Assembly: GCA_963377175.1 (NCBI GenBank)
Contig: CAUJNA010003292.1
Location: 448,254-512,253, forward strand
Direction: 5' to 3'
Source: Effrenium voratum
Taxonomy: Eukaryota > Sar > Dinophyceae > Suessiales > Symbiodiniaceae
Length of the DNA: 64,000 nucleotides
Under the pieces are notes generated by a model, which saw nothing but the letters and a program-made list of their open reading frames with translations, was not told the origin of the DNA and ran no database searches. The position numbers and the translations under genes are program-made. Positions 1-51,800 of the stretch are shown here, one piece after another; the stretch's first letter is position 1, and the number at the start of each line of letters is the position of its first letter.

Positions 1-1571
1 ATTGGGCAACGAAGAACGGGGAAGTCTAGGGAGCCATCTATTTGTTGGGGGAGACGACTCAAAAGGGGGCACATGGACCGCCCGCTGCTGCTTTTCCACA
101 GCAACTGTTGTAAGGGTAAAGTGTCTGAAAAGTAGCGAGCGCAACTCGGCGATCCAAGTAGCCTCAACAGCAAGCACGCCAAGGCTTCGGCTTTTGCAGG
201 GGTTCCCCCAAAGGGCGCCCCCTTTTTTCTCCATGGAATCCACTGGGAGTCTGGGTAGGAGGGTAAGAATTATAATTTCCACTGCCCAGCGTGGAAATCC
301 ATACCAAGGAAGGCTGAGTATCAAAGTGGATGTTGAACAGAATACATGGGGGGGGAATGTGTCTTGGGAGGGTATCCTTTTTGGGATGGTTCAAAGGGAT
401 ACACCAAAAGAAAGCCAATCGTTGTTGGGGTCCACTGCTTGAACATAGAACCTTTGCGTTTCCATTTGACTCCCTTGAAAGCATATCTTGATCAGGGCGA
501 TGTCGGATGGCTTGTCATAAGGGAACCAGAGCGACCTTCTGCACTAAGCCTCTTCTTGTTATTATGTTGTTTTTTTTCAGGGCTCCCCTTTTTGGTAGCT
601 TTTCGGGAAACCAAAAGGAACAAAGGTCCATCAAAAAAGGACGAGCCACCTACTCGTGGGATGATCAATATGTTTCTTTAACTTGGAAGGCACCCATCCC
701 GGGAATTCCATCCTCAGAGCAGGTAACCAAGGGGGGAACCAGCCTTCAACCAAAAGAAAACTGGCGAAGGGTTACGGCCCCCCAGTGATGTCTTTTTTGT
801 TGTTGAGGGGTTTCACTTAAAAGTCACCTGCCCAAAAAAGAAGAAAAGGACGCAGAAGCATATAAACTACACTAATATGTGTATATATATATATATTAAG
901 GTATATAAATAACATAACATATAGGTGCATTGTTTTTTTTCCCATGAGGGCTGGGCCTACTATAGTGGCTTGCCCGGGATCCATGAACATACCAAGTCGC
1001 TTGGCGTCTTTTCCACAATTAATTGAATTATTTTTTGGTAGAGTATCCAGTGGGTCTCGATCACACCAACCATGTCTCCTTTTGGCTTTTAACGGGTGGT
1101 TTCCTTGGTTTCCTATAGACAGCTCAATGGAATTCGCGGCTAAATTATGGGTGTGTCTTTTCTTGTTGGTACGTACCCCTTTTCTATGGTCTGAAGGAAG
1201 AACACCCATGCGTGGGTCCCAAAAAGCTGGAATTCTGTGCCCGCTCAACCCTGAAACATGGGGGATGGAAACCCACAATTGTGAAGGTGCTTACCCATGT
1301 TCAAGCGTAGTTTCCACCCCCACAACTGCTTTTTACCAGGTCCAACATCCCCTTGCTCTCCAAAAAGCGGTGGTTTAGGTGTCCTTTGTGGTTGTTTTGG
1401 TCGAGAAATGGATGGCCCTGGTTTACCTGGTGCGTTTTTTTTCATCTACCAGGGCCATCGACTTCCCCGAAAAGGACGCCTACGAGTGTTTTGTTTTTTC
1501 CATTTTGGGGTAGGTGCTCTCCAAAAAGCAGTGGTTGGCACCCGGCTTGAGCCGTTTGGCTTTCCCGTCAG
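1..1571. other. Presumed intron or upstream sequence without recognisable gene
   Basis: Only short overlapping frames, one degenerate family H copy (about 90-158), T-rich tracts, a TATATA stretch near 880, and a repeated phrase GCTCTCCAAAAAGC (about 1,357 and 1,516). The missing 5' exon(s) of the protease could lie here or outside the window. Confidence 0.5.
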
Positions 1572-40490
<38,919 letters not shown>

Positions 40491-40871
40491 TGCGAAGCAA
40501 ATCGCATTCAGTTTGGGAACCCCAGAGTAACAAACTCCCGGTTGACGAATCAGCTTCACTTCCAGAGTTCCTGGATTTATCAAAGACCTGTTCAGTTGAC
40601 CTTTGTTTTTATTGTCTCCATGGCATAGGCCCGAAAGAGGCCAATGCTTTAAGGACTTATTCTGACAGGTTGTTTCGCTGGTTGATTGTTTACTCCTGAC
40701 TCAACCTTACAGGATTTTGTTTGTTACTTTTGACTAATTCTTAGTCCTCAGGCCTGCAACCGTGGCCATGGATTTTGGCCCGTCTGAGCAGAGATTGCCT
40801 GTTCGGGCGGCGAGAAGGCGGAGCCTCGCATTTGAAACGAAAACTTGAAGCCTCCTTCGGACGATAGATTC

Positions 40872-40945
40872 GGACCCTCACACCCTCAAAATAGTTGAAA
40901 CCACCCTGAGGCAATATCCCATTTTGAAGGTAGCTTGAGGGTCCA
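40872..40945 (+). repeat. Family A element, degenerate
   Basis: GGACCCTCA start, CTTGAGGGTCCAC end and the central CAATATCCCATTTTGAAGG. Shortened copy just downstream of the protease stop codon. Confidence 0.6.
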
Positions 40946-41383
40946 CTGATATGAAGGCGTTCCGGTCAAATGTGGATTCTTCAGAGGTTGTTTGTGTGCT
41001 TTGAGGTTTCTCCGAAGAAGACAAACACCGAAGACCCATCGTTTATACATATTTTCCAGAAGGAGGTTGGTGTAGCTGGGGCCTCACTCGGCCGTTTCTC
41101 TGGCTGTGAAGGCCAAGGCTGAGAAAAAATTGCGCGAGGTGTCGGGTTGACTTTGGGTTGCTCGGAGCCAGAAGGGTACCGGAACCCACCAGAAAATCCC
41201 CTTTCAAAGGGAAATGCCTCTCCACTAACATTGAACCCACCAGAAATTCCATTCGACGGAAAGTGCCTTTTGGTGTCTCTTGGCCAAAGTTTTCTCCTCT
41301 TTTGTTTATGGAAAATTTTAGCAACTCGCATGACTCAGCGCTTCTCCTTCGCGAAGTCCATGCCAGGCAAACCATCCAACTCT

Positions 41384-41566
41384 AGGTCCAGGATCGTGCC
41401 CTTCTTTGCCAACTTTTTTGGGGGAGGGTTCCTCTACAAAAATAGACTACAGGAAAAGGGTACCCATAATTATTCAACTTCTATGTTTCTTTTCTGGAGG
41501 GTTCCTCTACTAAAGTAGACTACAAAAAAAGTACCCTTGTTCTAGCCTTTCTACTGGAGGACCTAG
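41384..41566 (+). repeat. Family E element with internal duplication
   Basis: Left CTAGGTCCAGG, right CTACTGGAGGACCTAG. The segment GGAGGGTTCCTCTAC, about 90 bases apart, appears twice. Confidence 0.75.
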
Positions 41567-41941
41567 AACTGGTGGTTTCCTTCAAGGGGACCAAAGCAAC
41601 TGGGTTCATTCATTCCCACATTCCCTACCTATCGCACCAGCAAGCTGTACATTTTGCCCGCATTTGGTCCATCCTTATGCTTTCCAAGGTGTCCTGGATG
41701 GGGTGATGCGAACAGAGGCTTCGATATCACCTCCGAAAGGCGGCAGAATACTGTGCCCACTGCAAACCTCCAATGGGAAAGCACACCTCATGTCTTGTGG
41801 CCAACACAAAACACACACAGAGTCAACCAGATCGAGTTTTTAGGGCAAGGTTGTTTGTGACGAAATGTGTGAGTTGTAGGGGACGGAGCCTCAAAAAGGA
41901 TTCAGTCTGCTTATAGTTTCCAGTTTACACCGACCAAAAAG

Positions 41942-42037
41942 GACAGACCCAAATATACCCAAAGAACGACAGACCCAAAGACCCAATCGTTTTTCCCCAA
42001 GAAACGACAGACCCAAATATACCCAAAGACCCTCACA
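41942..42037 (+). repeat. Direct repeat, 64 bp period
   Basis: GACAGACCCAAATATACCC occurs at 41,942 and 42,006, with related GACAGACCCAAAGACCC between. Confidence 0.75.
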
Positions 42038-42180
42038 CCCTACATTGGATGTCCTACCCCCGGAGCTTTGGGGTGAAATGTGATTTTCATGTTTCGGGGG
42101 TCAGGAACCCTACCAGAACACCTGTTGCATCATGGTTGCCTTTGGTTGCCCCCCCCCCCCCCAAATAAAAAATGGAAAAC

Positions 42181-42216
<36 letters not shown>

Positions 42217-42245
42217 CAGAAAGAAAGAAAGACAGAGACACAAAC
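42181..42245 (+). repeat. GAAA microsatellite
   Basis: AAGAAAGA tetramers with a few C interruptions, preceded by a C run and ATAAAAAATGG. Confidence 0.95.
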
Positions 42246-42805
42246 AAGCAGACACAAAGCTCAGGTGATATCCCCAACAGCACCACACCCGTACGGGTTC
42301 TGCAGATGGCCATCGCTTTCAGCTGTTGGGGGAAAAGGAGACGGAAGAGGTGGTTTCCTTTTGGTCCCTCTCAAACCACCAAAACTGGAGTCCCCTCACA
42401 AAAAGAGAGACCCACGTACTATAACGGCTTGCCTGCAAGCAACCGGGAGTGGACATGGCCGCAGCTGTTTATCCCGAATGGAAAACAATAGCGCAACAGA
42501 AAGCCCCGCATGGCTTGAGTCGACCTCCTTGGGTAGGGACACCGACACGGACGAAACCGCGGGTTCAAAGCATCAGCCCAAGCAAAAAAAAAGCAACCCC
42601 TGCTAAGCTCCATCTTAGGGCTTTCAATTAGGAAGGAGTGTCAACTGGACAGACTGACACTTTGGCACTTGGAAAACAGCTGGCTTTCAGAAACGATGAA
42701 AGAGCCAAAAAGCGAAGCCCTTGGATTTGTTCGGTTTTAAATTCAATCCACCACCGACCGCCTCGCTCGGAGAGCCTGCGCGCTCCAACGCGATGTGGAT
42801 GTGAG

Positions 42806-42855
42806 ATGGAGGACCTCGAAACCTCGCTAACCAGCCGGCTGCCGGCGAGGAGCAG
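42806..42855 (+). CDS. Gene 2 exon a
   Basis: Acceptor GTGAG|ATG, donor GCAG|GTGGG. Encodes MEDLETSLTSRLPARS; the next exon's first base completes an Arg codon. The ATG could be initiator or internal. Confidence 0.4.
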
Positions 42856-45800
42856 GTGGGTTTGGGTGAACATGTGAGGAGTTGTGTCAGGGTTTTTCTC
42901 GAATTCTGGGGGTAGGGGCAAAAGGGCCCATAACCCGCGCATTTGGTATGGGTTGATGCATTGTTTATCCTGAATCCTTACCCCGGACCAGCGGAGGGTA
43001 GCATAGTTCCAGTTATCCCACGGATCAGGCCATGGACCCGCAAGTTGTCCTACACATTGGATTTGTCACCCCCTATTCAAGTTGGGGCACGATCCCACTA
43101 ATTTCCGGGGAAGTATATTGACCTCACACGGCCGAATTCACCCCGTGGAAATATCCCTCCAACTTCACCGCAAGTTTCAGGCTGGTGAATTCTTATTATC
43201 ATTCACCCAGACTGTTTTTTTCCCGGGTCCAGACTGCTTGGCCTTCGGTTTTCTCTGCACGGAGTGCAAGCCTTGTGGGAACCGGAACCATTCGCATTCG
43301 GCTGTGTTGCTCTTGGAAAGGGCACTTGAGGTTTTGGCACATTTCTTTTGGAGCCACAGCCATATGGCTATGAATTTTCATGAGGAACCACCTCGAAAGT
43401 GGTTGGTGGACATGAATCCCTCCACCGAAATTTGATGTTCACCAAAGGCTCCCGCATGAAGATTCAGGCCTTTGGTCTGTGTCAAAATTAAGCCAGAAAA
43501 CCGCAGGTGTTAGTCCATGTTTCCATTTCGGGCAACCCATGCTGGGGTTACCCTATTTTTGACCCGCAGCCATATCAGATGTCCAGCAGATTTGCTCCGA
43601 GCCTTACGAAGATCAGAAAGGCAAGGGGGACTTGTCAGCGAGGTGATGGGCATCAGTGCCTCTAGGTGCCATCATACACCTGGCTGGTGTTCTTGGGTGT
43701 GACCTTAGCCTAAGCCCCAAGGCCTTCACAAGCTTCCATTAGACTTGGTGGCTCCCAGCCATCCCCTTAGCTTTTTAGCCTTTTAGCCTTTTAGCCTTTT
43801 AGCCTTTTAGTGTTTAGTGGTAGTTTCCATTTAGCCCACTAAAAGTTACACTTTTAGCGGGGGATCTGAAAACGGCAGCCCAGTAAACCAACAAAACACG
43901 TGACTGACCTTTGGCTCAGGGAAGAGCAGCCCTGAGTGATGTAAAGCTGAAAGGTACAGTTTCATTTACCTGAACCTTCAAGCGGCCCTTAACACTGGGA
44001 CATTGCCAGATGATGATGGTCCAACTAGGAGCACGGGTCATAACGCGCCGTGGCGCGTTTGACAGTGCCTCATCAACGAAAGCATGTGTTTTACCAGGGT
44101 TTCTGGCCAAAGGTCGAAAAGTCTCACTTGCAAAAGGCCCTCAAACTACTTGTAGCAGCAGCCTCTTTTACATAATCTCGCTTAGCTTCTTCAGGAAGGC
44201 CAAAGGTTTCAGTGGCTCATCGTGCATGATGTGTTGTCGCCACATCCACATATAGCAATACTTTGCAACCTCTACATTGAAGGTTGACTGCCCATTCTCT
44301 TTGATCTTCAAGATCAACATTCAGTTTGGCTGCAGCGTGGTGCGGGCTTTCATTGCCATCGATGGGGCTGAACTCCTCTGCTTCTGAGTCTGAGTCACGG
44401 GTCATGGACTTGGAGTCTCCACTGCCCGCAGGGGCAAGCCGAACCAAAGCCAAGCGTCTCGACAACACCCACGCAGCAGCAGCCAGAGCCAACGATGCCT
44501 CCCCAGGGCCGAAATTGCAACGGAAACCGACACTCAATCTCCACGACCTGGTTCACGAAGCCAAGAATGGGATCTGGCGTTTGACAGCAGGTGTCCAGCA
44601 AGGAGTCAAGATACTCAGGGTGGACCAAAAAGAAAGAGCTCAGCACCGGGTGATCAGCAAAGACATGAGAACGCCCCCCCAGGCGGAGCAAAAGGATCAA
44701 TGCCAGGGCGAGTCGGCTATCGGGGGACATGTGAGCCAGCGGCACTGCAACAACAACGCGGACGTCCCGATGTGAACAACAACGACTCAACGTCTGGTCG
44801 GGCAGCAGTGAATGCGCCGATAACACTCCCCCCCCCACCCCAAAGCACCCTGCAACACAGAAAAGATGCCGAAAACACACGGCGTAGCACGACCCGTGGT
44901 CCAACTACTTGGGTGTACCCACTTCATACTTCATACTGTGGATGGACAAACTCCTGCACCACCTAAGAGACCCTGGTTTCTCATCATGCCCCCGTAAATA
45001 CCAAATGAATACTGGTGTCCCGTGTTATCAAAGTGGTGCGAACGGATTTCGTAACCATCGACAGTAGGTCACCGAGGGTCCCGAGGGTTCAGGCTGCAGG
45101 CAGACCCTCAGATATACCTCCCTGTTGCCAGCCAGGCGCCCAGGTCAACAGGTGCCAGGTGCTAAGACGCGTGAAAGGGGGTCCGTCTCAAGCTGGGAAT
45201 CATTAAAGAGTGGGGTTTCCAGGAGTTTAGTGGTTTGTTGTTTAACATCCCTAAAATTGGTGGAGTGGCTTTTTGTTTCCACTTCACCCGCAAGTTCTAG
45301 CAACTTTTGGCAGGGGGTCAGTTTGGACAGCCCAATAAAATTCTGCCTGGAATGGATCCAACCTAGAAACGAGTTCGCGGCGGATAAGCGGTTTTCCCCG
45401 GTTCGCGAACGTGTTCGGCCGCAGGTGGGTGGGTAGCCTCACGGCCGCGGGCCTCAGTGCGCGGGCCTCAGCGTGGCTGGTCGTAGGGGGGGGTGGAGTT
45501 GAGGCAGGTGGGGGCTGGGTAACATGATCCAGAGATCCCCACCCCCTCAATTTATGGAATTGGGGGAGGGGTTCCATTTTCTCTTTGTGGGGAATACTAG
45601 AGAAGGGCATCCTTTTTTAAACGTTGGATGCCGTTGACCGATTTAAACCAAAGACATGTCACTTTTAGGGGCCCTCAGGGGCTTTTGTGGATGATCTCAA
45701 AATGGAAAGCGAGAAATCGAACCACAGAGTCAACACTGGGGCAAAATAACATTGACTGAGCATCGCACAAAGCGTCAGAAAGCGAAGTATGTGGGCGGGG

Positions 45801-48800
45801 CTTGCGTGGAAATTATTGTATTGTATCTCTTGTTTGCAGCGCATTGGGAACCCTTTTGTGTTGGGCCTTTGTTTTTCTGGGGCCGTATTTGGGTTTCTTT
45901 TGGCCGGGCTGGTTGGTTGCGGAAGCGGGAAGTCAGAAGACCAGCAACCCCAGCGTGGGCTTGAAATCTCGGGCGACGCGCGGCGGGCGAATCGCCACTC
46001 GCACCAGAGCCCAGGTCTGTGATGACAAGACCAAGACCATCGAGGCGCATTGGTCTTCACGAGCTGCGCGACTCTCGATTTGATTCGCATGCGATTCAAT
46101 TACGAAACCAGAAGTGTCCCTCCCTAAGGCTCCCGATTGTTTTTGGGCCCTCCACATGAGCAGCGTCCAAAACCCCCGTGTACATGTTTAGTAAGAGTAT
46201 AGTCATGTCATATTGACCGCGCGAAAGGAAAAACTCCACGCGCGTAAGGTGGCGTAAGCTGGTGGCGTAAGCAAAACCTCCAAATTTGTCGCGTAGGCAA
46301 AAGCTCCACACGCGTAAGGTGGCGTAAGCTGGTGGCGCAAGCAGAATGATACGACATAGCAAAACATGACACGTTCGGGACATGGCTCACATGGGCTGTT
46401 TGTGAGGGCCCTTGAGGGGTTCATTAAACAACCCAGGGGCCTGCATTGTAGGGGCCATGAGCCTTAGGGCTGGTCAACTTGTTTTTTGGGGTGGCGAGTT
46501 GGCGAATTTCTCCCAAGCCAACGGTGTGCGTTCAAGTCAGCCTGACTTGTGGGGGGTCTCTCTTCCTTTGTCGCTTGCCACGATCTTTTAGTTACGGGCG
46601 TGCCGCTTTTTCCGCCCCTGCACGTCCAGGAGCTAGCAAGGTAGCGTTATCATGTATATAAGTATATGCCGCACTTCCCGATTTCCGTTTCGGATTTCAA
46701 TCACTGAGTCACTCTTTTGGGTAACCATGTTAGTGGCCTTTACAGAATCCTTCGATCGGAAGTGGGGGGGTTAGGGCAGGTTTGGAGCCGCGGGCCTCAT
46801 AGAACCGAGCCGCAGGCTTCAGGTTTGTGGGGACTCACATGTCAACATGGCTCGGCTTTTTGTGTGGGTTGTCCTACTTTCTTTTGGCTCGGTTTTTTCC
46901 AGGGACGCCAAACACACCCAACTTGAAAAGTCCAACCGAAACAAGACACGCCCCACGTAGATCCCGGTTTTTTCTCGCGTTTCGCCCGGTGCTCCGACTG
47001 GTTCTTTACGGGTATGATGTCAACCCCTGACAAAGGCGGCATTTATTCCAGGTGCATCCCTTTGCACCTTTGGTGGGTATTTGGAGAGGGGTATTTGGAA
47101 CCAACCCGAGAAAGTGGGGTCTCTCAATGCAGAAGGGAGTCTAGTCGTTGGCAGCACTCGATCTGACCCATTTCGCTGTTGCCCAGTGGGTGGCTTCCCG
47201 TTTTCATTACTTTTTTGGGGTTTTGGGTTAGACTCAACCAACAAAACAGGGGGCCGATCCTTTTTTTCCATGGACGTCCACTGGGCATCCGGCCATCCGA
47301 GCTAAAGACATCTTAGCTAGTTGGACCGGGTGCCAAACAGGATGGTCCAGGCCCCTTTTGAGGATTTTCCAGAAGGGAAGGTGTGTCTTTTTGTTGCGGG
47401 CACCATTTCTGGGGTTGCATGAACAGGGCATCCAAAGGGAACAAGGGCAAACCCTTTCGGAAAACCACAATGATTTTCAGCTTTGCTTTTCTTTTTGTTG
47501 GGGGGGGGGCTCCGAATCCAGACACCAAAACACACTCCGCAACCAAACCTTCCCCAAAAAAACACCCTATGCGTTTTTTTTTTTTTTTGTCGGGGGGGGT
47601 TAAAGCACTCCAAATCCCACAAAGAGGAAAACAACAACCCACGCCCCGCCGAATTTCCCCCCCCTCCCGCCCCTCACCCCCGTCGAATTCCGTTTTTTCC
47701 CCGTCCCCGGCCGAGCTCCGACCTCAGCGCTCCGAGCTCGGCGCTCCGAGCTCCGAAGCGAGGCGTCCTTGGCGGGGAGCTCCAAGTGGGAGAAGCTGAC
47801 CTCGAGCTTCGAGAAGCTCGAAGGCGATGGAATCGGAAGCGGGGAAGCGGAACCCTCGAGAAAACAGAGTAACAACCCAGAATCATTCACCGAGGAACAC
47901 CCAACAAGCTTTTATGTTTAGGCATTTGGTCAACAACAAAAAAAGCAGCAAACCGACGGCCTGGTTGAAAGTTGTTTCATGTACCCAAGAGAGAGAGAGA
48001 GAGAGAGAAAAACGTAGAAGCAAGAGAAACGCCAGAAAGAGCATTGTTGTTTCGGAGGGGGGTTGCGCCAGAGAGGTAATTCACAGGGATGCTAACCCAG
48101 AGGTTTGGAAGGTAACCCAGAGGTCTCAAAGGTCTACAGATACAAAAGGCCAGAAGGAATTTTGTTGGGAACCACCCAAGAGAAAAACCAGAAGGAAACT
48201 ATGTGTTTTTTTTTTTGGTCTTGGGTTGCACTATAGTGGTAATTCACAGGAATTGTAACCCAGAGAGAGGTTTGGAAGGAAACCCAGAGGTTTCCCATAT
48301 AGAAAACGAGGGTTGTTGCCTCGTAACCCATAAAAAAAGAAAGAAAATAATCTTGTTGGTGAGGTTTCCCACCACTATAGTTCCACTGGGCAAGACAAAC
48401 CCTCCGGTCCCATCAATACGGGGGTGTCCCTCTTAGTGGGTAACCAAAGCAACCAGAGAAAAAACAAATGGAATTTTGTTGGTTGCACTATTGTGGAAAC
48501 GGGGATCCACTGGGCAGGATTCAACCCCCATTCACTGATATGGGTTGTGTCCGCCGTTTTCGTGGTGGCTCTTCACTTTTGGAACGAAGACTCCCACCCC
48601 CTATTGGTAATTGGTCGTTTTTGTGTGTTTTTCTTCTTTTTTCTTGTTTATCTGAGGTCAACATTAGGAGACTCACTGCCTGAGTTCAACTTGAACGTCA
48701 CTTTGGATCTCCAACAGGCGGTGCCCATTTTGAGGTAAGAACACTTCGGGCACCTGAAGCTTGCTCTTGGGCTGTTCCAAGTCAATCTGATCGCCTCCCA

Positions 48801-51800
48801 TCTGATTCGGAGCTGTGCCCATAGCATCCCACCTTCAGCTGACTCACCTGGGCTGTCCAAACTGATCTGCTGAGAAGTCGAACCTTCAGTGGGCTAAGAC
48901 CCCAACAAAGCCCAAAGACCAAGACAAACGCCCGGGAGCCGCCCAGTTCGGTTTTTGGAACCGGCGCTGCAGCTAGACCAAGGGCAAAACCCACAGGGAA
49001 AACAGATCGGCCGCGGGCCTTCTGGTTGATAGGGGAGTTGGCCTACAAACAGGACGGCGTTTGCGCTTGCCCACTACCTGGACCCTCAAACTACCCATAA
49101 AAATGGGATACCACCCCATAGTTTTGGGGGTGAAACCCATTTTTAAGGGAAGTTTGAGGGCTCAGGTATAGGCTTTGGGATGGGCAAGATCGATTCTTCT
49201 TTTCAGGGAACGCAGGGACATCGGCTGTCAGCAAAGGAGGATGGTTGAACAGAGGGAGTAAAGCCCCAGAGGTGACCCTTTCATTTAATAGTTTAGATTG
49301 GTGGTTTGGCTTTGGATTTGAACCTCCAAACCAACGATGCAAAGCGCCAATGAGAGGGGAGCCGAGAAAAGCCTCTTCTTTGTTTCTGCATGACGCATCT
49401 GCCTTCGACTTGGACATGCGGTTGAGTTCGAATCCCGACCGCTTTGTGCTTTGAAAGGCGCGCCGGCGTTGCAGTTTTCAACCGGATGCTTCACCAGAAA
49501 CCTGCTGGGTCCATCGAGGTGTCGATATTCACCTTCCATAGCAAGGCCCTGGGTCCCGACGCATCGAACCGGGAGTGTTCACGAGAAACTCACCGCACGG
49601 AAAACGGGCGACTCCCGGGCCAAAGGGCGGGAAATCTCTGCGGGAGTTTGAGGCTCCTGGAAGTTGCGAGTTGCTTTTTTTTTCCCCAGCAACTGCGATT
49701 GCTTGGGGTATATTTGTTGTCGGGGCAAAAAAGCGAAGTCGCAACTTGGATCGATCCAGGCAGGCAACAACCCTCCTAAAACCGGACCGAACGAAATTCC
49801 CCTTCCGCCCTTCACAAAGACCCTAATTCAGAACCTTAAGCAACCCTAAGGAACCCAAACCCTAAGGAACCTTAAGCAAGCAAGGAACCTGGCCCCCTTG
49901 CACCGTACCCCCCCCTCCCCCCCCGGGTTTGGGGTTCCCATCAACACCCTCCCCCCAATCGCTCACGCGACGAATCGAAGCGCTCGCCAGGCGCGAAGTC
50001 TTTGAAGTGGGAGAAGTCCCTAGCAGGGACCTCCAAGCTGGTGCCACACCTCGAGCCCGAGCTCCACGAGGCGAGTTTGCTGGTTTCTTTAGGTTCTTTT
50101 TGTTTGTGTTCTGTTTTATGTGTTTCTTTTTTTGTTGGGTTGTTTTGTTTGTTTGGTTTTTGCTTGTTTGTTTGTTTGTTTGCTTGTTTGTTTGATTGTT
50201 CGTTTGTTTGTTTGTTTGCTTGTTTTTTGTTTGTGTTTTGTTTGTTTGTGTTTGATTGTTTTTGTTTGTTTTTGTTTTGGTTTGTTGGTTTGCTGGTTTG
50301 TTTGTTTTTCCGTGGGGGGGTGGGTTTGGGGGGGGGATTTGTTTTTGTGGGTGTTTTTTGTTGGGGGGGTTCTCCGACTGAAATATTTGCTTTGCTTTGC
50401 CTTCAGTCCGCTTGGGCTCGCTCGAAGTTGTTCTTACGACGCATTGGCTTGAGGCCAGCGGTTGTCCTGCCCTGTATGACCGCTTTTGCAACCAAAAATT
50501 CAGAATCTGCCCATTGGCCATGGCCTGGCATGAGTTCATGGGCCAGGCTCAGTTGAAAAAAGAAAAAACAACAGCACACATTGAAAGCTTGGTTTTTAGC
50601 GATGGCCGTCGAGCCAAGATGTTGTGCTTCTTGTCTTTGACTGAACGTCACTATAGGTGCGTGTTTGTTATTAGGTTTTCTTTTTCTGAAACACATTGTT
50701 CCGCCCCTCCCCCCAAAAAAACAGTTTTTCCTGGCCACAGTACCTGGCTAGCAGTCGCCTCATATCTTTGGATTTGAGACAGCCGTAATTGACGAACCAA
50801 CCCCAGAAGGATAGTTGGACCCTCTGGGTTATCAATTCTACCACACCACAACGGCTCGCAAACGGAACACGCTTGAGGTTCCATGCACCATGGCAGGAAA
50901 CCGGGTCCTCTTGCCAGGGTTCCTGATTTACGATAGTTGAAAGCACTGGGATATACATTCAGATCCTAAGTTCATGGACTGTAGTCACGTCTTGGGAAGA
51001 CCATTCGAGTGGTACATTACAACATGACGTTTTTTTTGGCCAATCCAGTCTGGAAAGGAGTGTAAGTGAAGAAATTGAGGCAAATGATGATTAGCCCAAT
51101 TGCCATCCAAACTGCCCCTTCTGCAGTTTGGGGGGCCAAATCGCCCAAATTGATTTCTGGATCATAACTGCCCATGTGAAGTGCTGGTTCCTTGGCATTG
51201 AACAGTGGCATTCCCGGATTCCTTGACCGAGGTTCACCCCAAACTTGAACCAAGGAACCTCATATACTTACCTGTTAAAACCACAACTTTTCAACTTTTT
51301 GGGCCAGGGCTTGGAGTTTTAAGGGGTAAGTATATGAGTCGCTTGTTCATGAGCATCGGCAAGCCAATTGCTCGGGGATGGCATGAAGTAACTCACTTCC
51401 TGAGTTTCTGGACTTTATACTTCTTGGGAAGACTAGTTGAGTGGTTGATATATTAATATAGTTGAATTTTTTGCCCAGCCCGCTTAGGAAGTGAGCAAAT
51501 GTTGACACGTGTCTTTTTTAATCGAGTCCCAGTTGCACGGCACTCTATGTCCTGGGGATGGGTGTCCCTAAGTCACGCAACGAGACTTTTCCCTTGGTTC
51601 TGGTTGGTTGGCAATGCTCTTTCTAGGCCACACCCTTGGTGTCTGCTTGGTTTCCCTCTGTGACCCAAACCCAGCCTCCACGACAAAAATAGAAAGCAGA
51701 AAAAGGGTACCCTTATTCTATCCTCTCAAATCTGGAGGACCAGTGGAAAACCTAGCGCAAAAAGCATCATCTTTTTGCAGACGGGTCTTGGTTTTGTGGC

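Noticed and set aside
2..442. 146-codon frame at the left edge
   Set aside because: Crosses a repeat remnant, has no recognisable motif, and overlaps equally open frames on both strands.
40768..40817. ATG frame MDFGPSEQRLPVRAAR just downstream of the protease stop, as the start of gene 2
   Set aside because: Phase does not fit the next proposed exon and no other support; could be chance.
43905..43930. CCTTTGGCTCAGG as a relict spliced leader
   Set aside because: Only a short core matches, and it points away from the minus-strand remnant it would have to precede.
49862..50539. 225-codon minus-strand frame rich in Asn, Lys, Gln and Thr
   Set aside because: Created by the TTTG microsatellite read on the other strand, and opposite a better + strand exon.
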